A DNA stretch of 26,351 bases from Diaporthe sp. PMI_573 (GCA_021399435.1 JAJTUP010000195.1:1-26351), one strand, 5' to 3'; positions 1 through 9,252 are shown, counted from the stretch's first letter. Notes: generated by a model from the sequence alone, not told the origin. Program-made: numbers and translations.

Positions 1-233
1 TACTTTAAATCTAATTAATATTTAAGATAATAGGTTTTTTTAAATATTAATATTAATAAACTTAAGAATCTGTTAGAGGATGGATATAATTGCTAACTGC
101 GTTTATTGCTGTAGCTGTCCAGCTTTATTTTACTTGCAGGTTGAGTGAGTGAAAGTGAAGCTGATTAAAATGTACTGTGTTAGAAGAATTGGGAGATGAT
201 AGCTTTATCGCAGCACTTATATATTATTTTGTA
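1..233. other. AT-rich segment, no gene seen
   Basis: The left edge is very AT-rich for about 75 bases (runs of taat and ttaa) and then becomes ordinary intergenic sequence. I see no coding frame, RNA gene or repeat unit. The rest of the interval up to the GUK1 stop at 557 also lacks a gene I can name; its only open frame is listed separately. Confidence 0.5.
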
Positions 234-428
234 CTATATCAGCTTGATCCTGCGAGGCTTGATACCGCTGATGATGGCAGATCCGCCGTGCTTCGCTCTG
301 GAGAAAAAGGTCCCTACCATCGTTAGCACGCTACCATGCCTATAGGTAAGGTGTCCTATCTCGTCGGACGTGTGCCTTCCCGACGTCGTGCTGAACCCGC
401 GGAGTTTGTATTGCTTATGAGGTTTCAC
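234..428 (-). CDS. doubtful small ORF downstream of GUK1
   Basis: An open minus-strand frame of 64 codons lies about 130 bases downstream of the GUK1 stop, in GUK1's orientation. It has no ATG at its upstream edge: the first codon is GTG. It could therefore be the last exon of an unrecognised gene, a gene remnant, or chance. The N-terminal part reads RGFSTTSGRH, which resembles a fungal mitochondrial presequence (basic, Ser/Thr-rich), and the C-terminus is basic (KPRRIKLI). I recognise no domain. No convincing splice acceptor or upstream exon is visible between 430 and 556, so I treat it as unproven; it may be part of the GUK1 3' region. Confidence 0.15.
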   Translation of the reverse strand: MKPHKQYKLRGFSTTSGRHTSDEIGHLTYRHGSVLTMVGTFFSRAKHGGSAIISGIKPRRIKLI

Positions 429-556
429 CTAAGCTTTCCAACTAACACACACTTGCACCGCTTGGCTTCGGGGCGATGAGCCAAATAAAATTGCGTATCT
501 AACTCCGTGACGTTGAGAAGGAGCTTAGAAATAGAGACAGAGGATCTGGTACTCAA

Positions 557-1203
557 TCAAGATGCCGGCCTGAATATAAATGCCTCAAGCTCCCGGAAGG
601 CCTTGTCCAGGTCGTCGTTGACAATGACCAAATCATGAACGCCCGGCGTGTCGGCGAATTCAAGCTCGACTCTGGCCTGAGCCAGCCTCTTCTGGATTTG
701 CTCTTCGTTCTCCGTGCCGCGGCTCCTGAGCCGCGCCTCGAGCGCCTCAAAGCTCGGTGGTTTGATGAACACGTAGCGCGCCTGGGCGCCGAGGCTGGCC
801 TTCATCTGCTTGACACCCTCCATCTCGATATCCAGTATGGCCACCAATCCTTTTGCTGCCTGGTCTGCAATGGCCTGTTTGCTAGTTCCATAGGAGTGGC
901 CACTGAAAGATGCGTGCTCCGCGAAGGCATCCTGGGAGACGAGAAGCGAAAAGTCGGAAGGCGAGACGTAATAATAGTTTACGCCCTCGACTTCGCCATT
1001 CCGAGGCTTGCGTGTCGTATGAGAGACAGTTAATCCGAATGTGCCCGGGTGTGCAGCAGAGATCATGTCGATCAGAGTCCCTTTGCCCACGCCTGAAGGC
1101 CCAGAGATGACGATGGGTCGTAGATCTCGGAGGGGCGCTGCAGTCGAGGTGTTAGTCTCATTTCAGTCTTGGCATGGGCTAGAAAGATCATACTAGAAGT
1201 CAT
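557..1203 (-). CDS. GUK1: guanylate kinase, two exons
   Basis: Guanylate kinase phosphorylates GMP to GDP with ATP in the cytosol, an essential step of GTP/dGTP supply. The joined product is 196 residues, close to the usual 185-200. Visible motifs: a P-loop GPSGVGKG at residues 16-23; the GMP-binding segment SHTTRKPRNGEVEG at 42-55 with the conserved Arg, Glu and Tyr positions; the ILDIEMEGVKQMK segment around 104-116; and the Arg-rich lid RGTENEEQIQKRL. The frame is open upstream of the P-loop but has no ATG until a splice is made. Exon 2 (1140-557) is preceded by acceptor CTGCAG, a branch-like CTAAC and donor GTATGA, leaving a 10-base exon 1 (1203-1194, M-T-S plus one base) whose ATG has G at -3. 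The splice restores M-T-S-T-P-L-R-D-L-R-P-I-V-I-S in phase. No damage is seen. It lies in tandem downstream of the PCMT-type gene. Confidence 0.93.
1141..1193 (-). other. GUK1 intron 1 (53 nt)
   Basis: Read on the minus strand the interval starts GTATGA and ends CTGCAG, with GACTAAC (a fungal-type branch site) 17-20 bases from the acceptor. Its removal joins a 10-base first exon to the kinase frame in phase. The length is typical for ascomycete introns. Confidence 0.8.
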
Positions 1204-1640
1204 TTCGGGAAGGATGCCAGATGTACGTGGTTGGGATGGGGTGATGTGAGGTTTAGTGTGGTTCTAACGATGTTGGTACGGGTAATTATCACGTATGCAT
1301 ACGTAATGGGTGGTTTTGGTGGTTGTATTTTGTGTTGTGTAGGAAGGAGGAAAGTTGGCCTGAATGGCCGAGCAATCGCTCCGACTATGGACCTGTCTGC
1401 TGGTCACGTAACTGGCTATCTATGGTGTTTGCTCCTATTCCCACAAACGAGGAAATAAAAGAAGAGGAGGGGAAGAAGGTTCAATTTGGCGTGGCCCAAG
1501 CCCCCACTATCCACCGCCCCACGAGCCAATGGGATCTCTCAAAATGTTTATGTGAGGTAGCCTGAGCTGCAGGGGCACGTCACTAGCGCCAGCAGCCCAG
1601 GCTGCGAGAACACAGTCGAACACATGCACATCTTCCACGA
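1204..1640 (-). promoter_or_regulatory. GUK1 upstream region
   Basis: This is the region between GUK1 and the PCMT-type gene; small open frames here on the plus strand look like chance. Read toward GUK1 it holds, in order, an ATTGG/CCAAT-type motif at 1524-1529, a strong pyrimidine-rich stretch at about 1440-1480 (common near fungal transcription starts), an ACGTGA motif near 1405, and a perfect 14-bp palindrome ACGTATGCATACGT at 1291-1304. The position of the transcription start is not known. Confidence 0.5.
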
Positions 1641-1767
1641 AGGCGAGTTCAGCTGCTGCACTCTGAATTTGAAAGCTTCCAAGCGGTTCAGGGCTTTTTT
1701 CTTGCTCTAATTCAGGCTATCTACGACCATCATATTGATTCGGACCCAGTGGATTCCCCCCCAGCAC

Positions 1768-2559
1768 TTATGTCGAGAGATGCGGCGCCGCTCCTGGCGC
1801 ATCCATAAGCGACACATACTTGACTTGGTAGTGCTTCGTCTTAGTGATATTACCCTTCTCGTCCTTATCTACCGTCCAGATATGTTTGTCCGAGGACCAA
1901 TTGTTCTCTTCTTCGGCAACAGGAATGAACAGCCGGCCCGGACTTCTGAGCTGCCGCACAAGCTCGTCGTGCAGTTTGACGGCTGCAGCACCGACGTGTA
2001 TGGCGTCCCAGCCTTCTCTATCGTCTCCGTCCACGAGATTTGCTGTAGGCCAGCCCTTGCGCCCATTACCAAGGCAGAAACACACGCGTCCCGTGGCGAG
2101 CAGCGCGGCGCCTTCGGGTAACCTGCGCATATTGGTCTCCCCGAGCTTTCTCAGGTCGTCAATATAGTCGACACCGATAACCACGGCGGTCTCACCGGCC
2201 AGCTCCGCGAGCATGTGCACCAAGAAGCCACTGCCGCTGCCAATGTCCAATATTCTTCGCCGTCGCCCTCGCACGCCAACCACATCTTCCTCAACACCAT
2301 TAGTTGCCTGCTCGCTCTTAGTATAGGGGAGCAGGTACGGCAGGAGAGACTCGACCGCTTTGGCATGCATACACGGTGCACTGATGGTGGCGTGGTGGCC
2401 GAGGACCTGTGGGCTATCATCGTACGCGTCTCCTGGGGCGTATTGGCCACGGTCCACCTTGAGGAAGGCTGATCTAACCATTGGGTGAGTAATCACCTTA
2501 TTGTGCCACATGTGCTCGACAAGGGATTCGTTAGAGTTGGCGGAATTCTGTTGAACCAT
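1768..2559 (-). CDS. PCMT1: protein-L-isoaspartate O-methyltransferase
   Basis: This enzyme uses S-adenosylmethionine to methylate L-isoaspartyl residues and so repair aged proteins, mainly in the cytosol. The uninterrupted 263-residue frame has the family order: an N-terminal helix segment with VDRGQYAP (35-42); the substrate loop ATISAPCMHA (57-66); the AdoMet-binding motif I LDIGSGSGFL (104-113); the DAIHVGAAA segment (185-193); GRLFIPV (208-214); and the C-terminal VKYVSLMD (247-253). A 20-residue insert rich in acid then Arg residues precedes motif I, as is common in fungal versions. The ATG has A at -3 and an A-rich leader. Three positions differ from the consensus I know: Cys for the first His of APHMHA, Val for Pro after GAAA, and SLMD for PLTD. 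The gene lies tandem to and upstream of GUK1, about 560 bases apart, with its own promoter space. Confidence 0.93.
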   Translation of the reverse strand: MVQQNSANSNESLVEHMWHNKVITHPMVRSAFLKVDRGQYAPGDAYDDSPQVLGHHATISAPCMHAKAVESLLPYLLPYTKSEQATNGVEEDVVGVRGRRRRILDIGSGSGFLVHMLAELAGETAVVIGVDYIDDLRKLGETNMRRLPEGAALLATGRVCFCLGNGRKGWPTANLVDGDDREGWDAIHVGAAAVKLHDELVRQLRSPGRLFIPVAEEENNWSSDKHIWTVDKDEKGNITKTKHYQVKYVSLMDAPGAAPHLST

Positions 2560-2728
2560 TTTTTTTGGGGTGGGGCGTGCTCTGCAGATCAGTTGGTTGG
2601 TTTCCCTACACGAACTCTCGGGTGTGGTCCAACTCGAGAGCGCTTGATGTTTAAGTATTAGTGTTGATAACGGTGTCCTGGGTCGTTTCCTTAGTTGCCA
2701 CGCGCTATGCAGTATATGGAGTATTTGG
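2560..2728 (-). promoter_or_regulatory. probable PCMT upstream region
   Basis: The DNA directly upstream of the methyltransferase ATG carries an A-run on the coding strand (2559-2566 region) followed by a C-rich patch. No TATA or CCAAT box stands out. The boundary is arbitrary. Confidence 0.35.
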
Positions 2729-3689
2729 TTGCTAAAGAGATATGTATGCAGGAAGGATAGAAGCCTGCAGGTTCAGTGGGTTGCCCTCTTTTTTATACCT
2801 CTGGGACTTGCGGCTGAGCAGCGGCCACCCAACACTGATCATCCTAAGCCGCCCCCACGGCGCTCTATTCCTGAGGCTAGGGCACGAGGTACCACCTGGC
2901 GCCCAAGAACTTTTATTACAATAGAAGGCTGTAGATACTATACAGGATATAGCGTTACATTTTACTTAAATATTAGAGTGGTTACTTCTCGCGACAACGT
3001 TTCAAGAGGCTCAAGCAGTCACAATATTCGACCACACCTTGATAAGATCTTCGCGATGTTGTTCTCTGGATCCAGGTAATAATTGGTAAAGACTGTCTGC
3101 AAGAAGATTCAAGCGCCCGGTAAAGACTGTCTACAAGATTCAAGCAGCCACCCACTTAAACATCATCCATCCCCGACTGATTCATAATCAGATCTAAAGT
3201 TCTTCTGTCGCCCCGTCCTAGCCCCGACCGTCACAACCGGACCATGACTCATGCCACATCTAATTAGAACCTCTCTAACAGCTAGTATACTTGGATCTAT
3301 CGGTGGTGTTACCACAGTTAACCGCGCCGGTACAGCCATTATATTTCCGACCGCACGGCCGCTCGGTCAAATACCCGAGACTTGTACTGCAGTCGGTGCA
3401 AACAACGGTGTACCTGTCGCACATCTTTCCAAGATTTAACTCGTCTAAACACAGATGTAGGACAAAGTAGGGGTAAGGGATAAAGCTGGTGCTTACAATG
3501 TCAAGGGGTAAAGTATCGAGATTGAAGATTGGATGAGGCGAAGATGAGCTGAGACGAGCACTGTAAATATGTGGTTTCTAATATGTAGGTAATTGTATGT
3601 TGATGTAAAGCTGTCGACTTTGATAAGGTCGAACGGGAATCTGTCGTAGTTTAAATAGACACCCAGGCCGCCCATTGTTGACTGCTCAG
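2729..3689. other. gene-free stretch, no family recognised
   Basis: About 1 kb of mixed-composition DNA. It contains open frames of 116 codons (2729-3079, plus) and 62 codons (3251-3439, plus), but neither shows a recognisable domain, and their composition looks like chance openness. I see a small direct duplication (listed separately) and no RNA gene. The AT content rises around 2930-2990. Confidence 0.4.
3085..3145. repeat. two-copy direct repeat, about 30 bp
   Basis: The unit beginning ggtaaagactgtct occurs at 3085-3114 and again at 3119-3145. The second copy lacks three bases and has one G-to-A change. Both end in attcaagc. Confidence 0.75.
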
Positions 3690-4235
3690 GGCTGAGGCCT
3701 TTTGGCCTGTGAGACAGTTCCTCAATATGTCGGTCATGGTGTGAAGGATGGGTTGTTGGTTGTGAGGCTGTGATGGGGTGTTGGTTGTTGGTTGTGAGGC
3801 TGCGATGGGTTGTTGGTTGTAATGTTGTTGGTCAAGCAATACGCCACTCCGAAAGAGTAGAATGGTGGCGACCCTTTCTGCGGCCCTAGTGCAGTGTGAT
3901 AAGTGAAATATCGAGGGATTCAAAGTGTTTAGGGGACAGGATTAGAGGCCCAACCTCTTGCCGCGCTGTGGCCTGGTGATCCTTTCTACAGCCCTACGGC
4001 ACCGCTGGCAAGGCTGACCTTTGCTTGTGAAGCAGTTCCTCTGTATGTCGGTCATGGGGTGGATGATGGGTTGTTGCTTGTGAGGTTTGGGTTAAAGCGC
4101 ATGCAGGTAATACGAATATTGGCGACTGTTTCTGCGAGCGGCTCTAGTGTAATGAAACATCGAGGGATTTGAAGTGTTTAGGAGCAAGGTTGGAGGCCCA
4201 ACTTCTGGCCGCGCGGTCTGCCAGGATGAGGGGGA
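3690..4235. repeat. diverged tandem duplication of about 250-300 bp
   Basis: Two blocks share the same order of landmarks. Each has cagttcctc followed by tatgtcggtcatgg, then gatgggttgttg, then a gcga-c-tttctgcg segment, then acatcgaggg/atatcgaggg, then gaggcccaac. The first copy runs from about 3690 to 3965 and the second from about 4015 to 4235. They differ by many substitutions and small indels, so this is an old duplication. An additional weak match to the cctttctgcggccct segment lies near 3980. Confidence 0.65.
3747..3831. repeat. short tandem repeat, gatggg-ttgttggttg type
   Basis: Three imperfect units beginning gatgggg/gatgggt and containing ttgttggttg with gtgaggctg follow one another, with unit lengths of about 25, 32 and 28 bases. 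The low-complexity minus-strand frame across this stretch (Gln/Pro/Asn-rich) is most easily explained by the repeat, not by a gene. Confidence 0.7.
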
Positions 4236-4739
4236 TACCCTTCATTAGAGGATCAGCATCGCACTAAGACGACTAAAATTAGGTTCCTAGGTTGCCATGG
4301 GCAACTCAAAGTCATGTTCGGTCATCGTGGAAGTAAGCAAGCCTGCGATGATGGGCGAGCAATACCTAGATGTGGGGTGATATACCACGGCCCATGCCTC
4401 AACGGCACCGGCCCAACGGCTCGATCTCAACACGCGGAAGAGTGCAATTTCCGTGCTTTGGCATTGATGAGGACGGACTAGCCTATGGTGGCCTCCCCAG
4501 ACCGTCCTGGGAGGCGCCTCTGCAGGACGTGGATGCCTGTTGAAAGGAGGCAGCTGAGGAGGCTGTTGGCTGCAGGTGCCACCTCGAAACCTGCTTTGTC
4601 CTGCCTGCCACCTCGTCGTAACTACGCCACAGCCGCCTGGCGAGCTCTGAATGTGCTGGAAGCAAGAAATGGGGTGTTAGCAAGATGCAAGCTGGCTCCT
4701 GGCAATAGTAATAATGTGCCTGTTCTAAGATGTTTTAAT
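4236..4739. other. GC-richer stretch without a supported gene
   Basis: This stretch still has unmutated base composition (plenty of CpA and TpG). Open frames exist on both strands at 4483-4793, overlapping each other in opposite directions; neither has a recognisable motif. It ends in a rapid fall in GC at about 4740. Confidence 0.4.
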
Positions 4740-4904
4740 ATTGCGGCATTAAGGGTAGTCTTATTAGGACTCATATATACTATTAAGTTATAGCTATATA
4801 TAATAAATATTATATATATATAATAATAAGATTTCTTTCTTTTAAATATAAGAATTATTAACATCTTAATTAGTTAAATTTAATTATATTTAATATTTAA
4901 TTAT
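4740..4904. other. AT-rich left flank of element A1
   Basis: Nearly pure A/T sequence (taataaatattatatatata type) joins the gene-containing DNA to the first LTR. Its last five bases, attat at 4900-4904, form the left target-site duplication of A1. Confidence 0.7.
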
Positions 4905-5112
4905 TGTTAAATGGCCTTTGCCATATGGCATAATGTACGTATGTATGTGTCTGTGCAATTGGTTCTGAATTTGTTAATATCTGTCTAAACTATAAAACAA
5001 GCGGGAAAGCTTGCACGTAAACCTCTTAGGTCTACATACACTTCCTTGCTGGATTAGTTATTATTCCTAGCCAAGATGGCTATATGCAATCAGCCTTAGT
5101 GCTATTCCAATA
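4905..5112 (-). repeat. A1 3' LTR (208 bp)
   Basis: In plus orientation it begins TGTTAAATGG and ends TATTCCAATA, whose last two bases are probably a mutated CA. It aligns end to end with 12892-13099. It keeps many CpA and TpG dinucleotides that the other LTR has lost. A purine-rich tract on the minus strand (ctaggggtcttttgttttct on plus, 5113-5132) adjoins it and is a plausible polypurine primer site. Confidence 0.9.
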
Positions 5113-5479
5113 CTAGGGGTCTTTTGTTTTCTAATTGCACACTCTTTTTGGCCTGGCAAAGCAAGTTAAATTGCTTGTATGCTTTTTTTTCTATAACAAA
5201 AGAAAATCATACTGCCAGGCAGGTTGGGCTGCCCTTTGTGCGGTATAAGTAAACCACTACTGGTGGTCTACACTAAACGCTTTTTGCACCAACTTCTCAA
5301 CCTTACTTTCAGCCCTTCCTTGCCTGCCTTCCTACCAGCCTTTTTACTGTATAAACTAGAAGTTGTAGGAAGGGGCTGCTGTTAGTGACTCACCCATACA
5401 AGTAATCTTGTCCTTGTTAGGTGAAATAGTCTATGCATAACGCCCTTCTGGTGCTGGCATAAAGACCTCACGCCTTTTG

Positions 5480-5631
5480 CTCTCTGCTTTAACCTTCCCT
5501 CTTCCTCTTCTCTATTACACGACACTCTCTCTCTCTCTTACACATATACATACATATATATACCTTGTATATTGTATGATCTAAAATATCTTTAAAACTT
5601 ACCCCCCCATTGTTACCAAATCTTTTATATA
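5480..5631 (+). promoter_or_regulatory. CT-rich leader before antisense frame in A1
   Basis: A strongly pyrimidine-rich run (cttccctcttcctcttctct, then a ct repeat near 5526-5538) is followed by a ta-rich stretch and an ATG at 5632. Pyrimidine-rich leaders of this kind are common just upstream of fungal start codons. Upstream at about 5150-5220 an inverted repeat (cctggca ... tgccagg) could form a hairpin. The promoter role is an inference. Confidence 0.4.
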
Positions 5632-6416
5632 ATGTCTAATTGTAGTTCTTTGCGTGGCCCCTACGGGTTGCCTCTCTCTCTATATACTTTGCCTATACCT
5701 GTGTCTACTATTATAGTACCTGTCCCTGCTCTATAAGCAGGCCCTGCCCAGTCTCTTCTTGTGCCTCTCTTTGGTACTTTAATGTATATTCCTAGTCTGA
5801 CTATAAGCTGTTGGATTATAACCCTCCCGACCGGTTACTTTCTAAATTATACTTTCCTAGCCTCCCTTATTATTAATATCTGTATAACCCTTTTCCCACT
5901 ATTATTCCTGCTCTAACATTTTCAAAAGACACTAAGCATATAATTGCCATACTCCCTTTACACAATATTTAAATACTGTATGATATTAATATACAGCTAG
6001 TTAACATTATTGCCTACATTATTTGTTATCCGAGCTACTACTATATAATCCTAATTTAGTTATATAGTCAGGATGGCGATTAATGTACTAAATACTTGTA
6101 TAGTTTGCCTAATGCGCGCTGGTTTAAGGGGTGTTTTTAGCTGCCTGGATTTTAGGGGGGTGCTTATATAGGTTATATCTAGCAGTTACAGGGTCGCTAG
6201 TGCCCTCATTATAAGAACTACTAGCTGCGCGGAGCCTATGCTTGTAGAGGAGGTCGTAGAGGTTGTAGTGGCCGTGGTAGTAGAAACAGTCTAGATAATA
6301 GTAGTCTAGAACCCTCTTATAGCCCGGTAACCTTAAAGGGCATCAAGCAGGAGATTAAGCAAGAGGATAAGGGTTTTCTAATTAATCTATATACCTTTAG
6401 ATATATAGTCAAGTAG
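5632..6416 (+). pseudogene. antisense ORF in A1 with DUF3716-like Cys pattern
   Basis: On the strand opposite to gag-pol, between pol and the 3' LTR, a readable but damaged coding stretch starts at ATG 5632 (M-S-N-C-S-S-L-R-G) and moves to another frame at about 5796-5800. A small intron ending at cctag 5795, or an indel, would explain the jump. From 5799 the frame reads naturally except for stops that are all TAA or TAG, as RIP of CAA/CAG would give. It contains C at 6084, Y at 6093, C at 6132, Y at 6165, Y at 6174 and C at 6201. The three Tyr codons are one G-to-A step from Cys, giving C-x2-C-x12-C-x10-C-x2-C-x8-C with PGF-GG between. That spacing matches my memory of the fungal DUF3716 family. 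A Gly/Arg-rich segment (about 6245-6285) and an acidic-basic KGIKQEIKQEDKG tail follow. Function unknown. Openness alone is weak evidence in RIPed DNA; the Cys spacing is the stronger argument. Confidence 0.45.
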
Positions 6417-6999
6417 GCATATCCTGGGTCTTAGGTTTGTATAATAATTTTCCTATACACTATAACTAAAATTTAATTCTCCTCTTACCATTTTTTCTTT
6501 ATATAAATACTCCCTAGCAATTATAAAAAGTTTCCTGTTATATAGTTACTAAATCTTATAGCCTCCTAGAGTTAATTCTTAGCTAGCTTTATACGATTTT
6601 CTTAGGTCCTAGGTATAGTCTTTAAGGTCTATTATATAGCCTAAGGTATCCTAGTTCTATCCTAAAGGGTCCTGACTATATCCTAAGATATTCTGGTTAT
6701 ATACTTATACGTCTTAAAGTATCCTGGCTATATTCTTTATATATCCTAAAGTATCCTGGCCATATCTATTATACGTCCTAGGTCTATCCTAAGCCTGTCC
6801 TGGCTATATCCTTTATATGTCCTTATATTGTCCTACAGCTGTCCTGGGCCTATCTATTATATATCCTGGGCCTGTCTTTCTTTAGTTTTTAAGTTTTTAT
6901 GCAACTATCCTGCAGCTTTTTCTTCTTATCCTTATATCCTCTAGTTAATTTCTTCTTGTTCTTATACCCTCTAGTCAAGCACCTCTTCTCTTATTCCTT
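6417..6999. other. A1 3' interval, non-coding part
   Basis: Between the antisense frame and the end of pol I see no further gene. Most of it is the degenerate tcctgg/tcctaa tandem repeat listed separately, followed by a pyrimidine-rich stretch with repeated ccctctagt / ttcttctt motifs near 6915-7000. Confidence 0.5.
6602..6875. repeat. degenerate tandem repeat inside A1
   Basis: The words tatcctaa, tcctggctata and tatatcc recur about a dozen times at intervals of roughly 20-25 bases, for example around 6653, 6675, 6712, 6747, 6785 and 6805. The units have diverged, so the period varies. This is a minisatellite-like array just beyond the RNase H stop. Confidence 0.65.
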
Positions 7000-8774
7000 C
7001 TAGCTGAGGCATTCTATGTATGCTTCTATCCTAATCTTTAATATATTTATTAAGATTAGTTTTTCTAATACTTTATTTAGTGCCTTCTTTATATAAGCAT
7101 TAGCTAGGTTGTCCTTTCCATTAATCTACCATACTTTAGAAATTTCTTTCTTTTTATATGCTTTCTTTAGTAATATAATGTCAATCATTAGTCTCTTCTT
7201 ATCTATTATACCCAGCCTAACTAAATAGTTATATAATAATCTTAAATCTATATAGATAATAACTAAAATTCTTGGCATTTCTAAACAATTTATTACCTAG
7301 TTTAGTATTATACTAAGTGCTATACTACTGTTAAATCCAGTTATTATTCTATATAGCTTACTTGCTAGTATACTCTAGGTTACTCTTTTATACTTTATTA
7401 AACTCTAGTATATAATATTTTTATAGATTTCAAAGTCTTCCCTTATATAGTCAGTTTCTACTACTAGTATGATAATAAAGCCTAGTTGTAAACTAAGGTC
7501 TATATTGTTGGTAAAGGATCTATCTATAAAAACATAGAGCTTTGTGTACTTTAGGTTAAATAAAACAAATGTAATCCTTTTTTTAGGGTTTTCTATCTAC
7601 TACTTAATTTATATATTAAGTATATCTATGTCTTTCTTCTCTAGGTCTTTAATTTAAGCTGCTGATAATAGGTTATATGTAGCTTCTGGTTGGTAGATTA
7701 ATATAATATAGGTACCCCTTATATATTAGGTAACATACTGTTAGGGTATATCTTTAGCTTTTAGGTTAATTAGTACCAGGTTTGCTACTTGGCCCTTCTA
7801 TATAAAAATAATGTTGTTTTTATTAAACTCAATCTTCTCTCTATTAAACTTAATTGGCTATTTTGATCCTAGGATTTGCTTATTCTTTATATAAAACTTT
7901 TTATTATATAACTTCTTTTCTTCTTTCTTAGAGAATTGGGTAGTTATAAAGCTAAAGGTATTATCTGTCTATATCCTAGTAATTCTAAAGTTATATAGTT
8001 TATTTATAGTAAATAATAAGCATAGATTATATATAGAGACCTTTATCTTTAAAACTTTAGTATAGTATAAATAATATATCTTGTACTAGTATAGACCTAA
8101 TTCTACTAGTCTGTATAATGGCTTCTAAATCAGGAGTATAGTTTCTAGTAGATATTAATTATATAGCTCTACTGGTAGCTCTACTAAAATAGTATGAGTA
8201 AAGGGGTTATATAATTAGGTATAGGCCTATATAATATCCCTTAATTCTCTTTAGTAATAAAAGTATAGTATAAGGGTTGGTCCTAGTATAAAGATGAGTC
8301 TCTAGCTTATCCTTTAGATAGTAGGAGCTTGGGTTAGGATTACCTCCTTCTCTAAGTCTTTATATCCTTATATAACAAGTCTGGATTTCTTTATTGGTTT
8401 GGTTAACCTATTCTTTACCTCTTATACTATCCTTGTCTTAAAGATCTAAAGTCTATTATATTAGTTTACATTATACTAAATAAATTTAAAGACATCTTTA
8501 CTAGCTAGTATGTCTATTTCTAGTATATCTAATTCCTTAAATGGTCTTCTAGAAGCTATAATAATGTTATCCTGGTAAAGTTTAATAGTAAGGTTATATA
8601 AGTCTTTCTCCTTTTAAGTTAGAAAAATACTTGGTAGTTACTATATATATGTAATAAAAATCGGTTGTACAGCAGCTTTACATAGGTACCCTCTTTTTCT
8701 AGGCTAGGTACTTTATATAATGGCCTTTCTTAGCCAGCCTCTTTATCTAATAAGAGGTTGTTTTTATATAATAG

Positions 8775-9252
8775 TGTTAAACGGAAACGCTTGTGTAGGC
8801 GCTGCACGTAAGGGGTTACCCTAGACTTCACGTAGGGAGTTACCCTAGACTTAGCACTTTTTCAGCTAAGTGCCTATGTAGCGTGCGCGCCGGCAGATGA
8901 GTTTGGTAGCCGTGAGTCGATTTTTTAGGCTATTATAAGACCCTAACTTCGAACCTCTGCATTCCCCTTATTTCTTACCCAAAAAGCATGTAACCTAGTT
9001 TATTAGATAGCCTGATTTCTAAAGTTTATCTATATTTAGTTTAGTTACTATCAGGGTTAGGGTTGGCTGGTTATTTAAAGCCAAAGATAGTGGGTCCGAG
9101 GGCCAAATTTTCCGGCCTCCCTATCTACGCACCAGAGCCAACCACAGCGTGCCTAGGGTTGAGACGATGTCAGAGGGACTGTAAGGAGGGCTGACAGAAG
9201 CCTACTCAAATTTAATACAAAGTTGTCTGAACCATTCTCAATCATCCCAACA
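8775..9252. mobile_element. inserted non-copia segment in A1, possible solo LTR
   Basis: GC content, CpG and CpA jump up for about 480 bases inside otherwise heavily RIPed copia sequence, and no pol frame can be read through it. It starts TGTTAAACGG and a candidate end is ATCCCAACA, so the ends would be TGTT...AACA like a solo LTR. The flanking five bases (aatag and agacc) do not match, so the exact right end (9252 to about 9290) and the class remain open. It contains a 24-bp direct repeat and a short ttagggtt-like motif. No coding capacity is visible. Confidence 0.5.
8805..8852. repeat. 24-bp unit, two tandem copies
   Basis: The units 8805-8828 and 8829-8852 both begin cacgta and end ttaccctagactt. 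They differ at only two positions (aggg versus ggga in the middle). Confidence 0.85.

Noticed and set aside
635..1110. Open plus-strand frames overlapping GUK1
   Set aside because: They are antisense shadows of a well supported kinase frame and contain no domain.
1231..1565. Plus-strand frames of 75 and 80 codons in the GUK1 upstream region
   Set aside because: Promoter-like DNA, overlapping frames, no recognisable protein features.
1735..2472. Open frames on both strands overlapping the methyltransferase gene
   Set aside because: Shadows of the supported 263-codon frame, which alone carries the AdoMet motifs.
2729..3079. Plus-strand frame of 116 codons
   Set aside because: Composition looks random, no domain, the second nested frame is equally open, and no transcription signals stand out.
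3651..3923. Gln/Asn/Pro-rich minus-strand frame of 90 codons
   Set aside because: Explained by the gatggg-ttgttggttg short repeat; low complexity and no family.
9050..9072. gggttagggttgg, resembling telomere repeats
   Set aside because: Only two partial repeat units; no array and no sign of a chromosome end.
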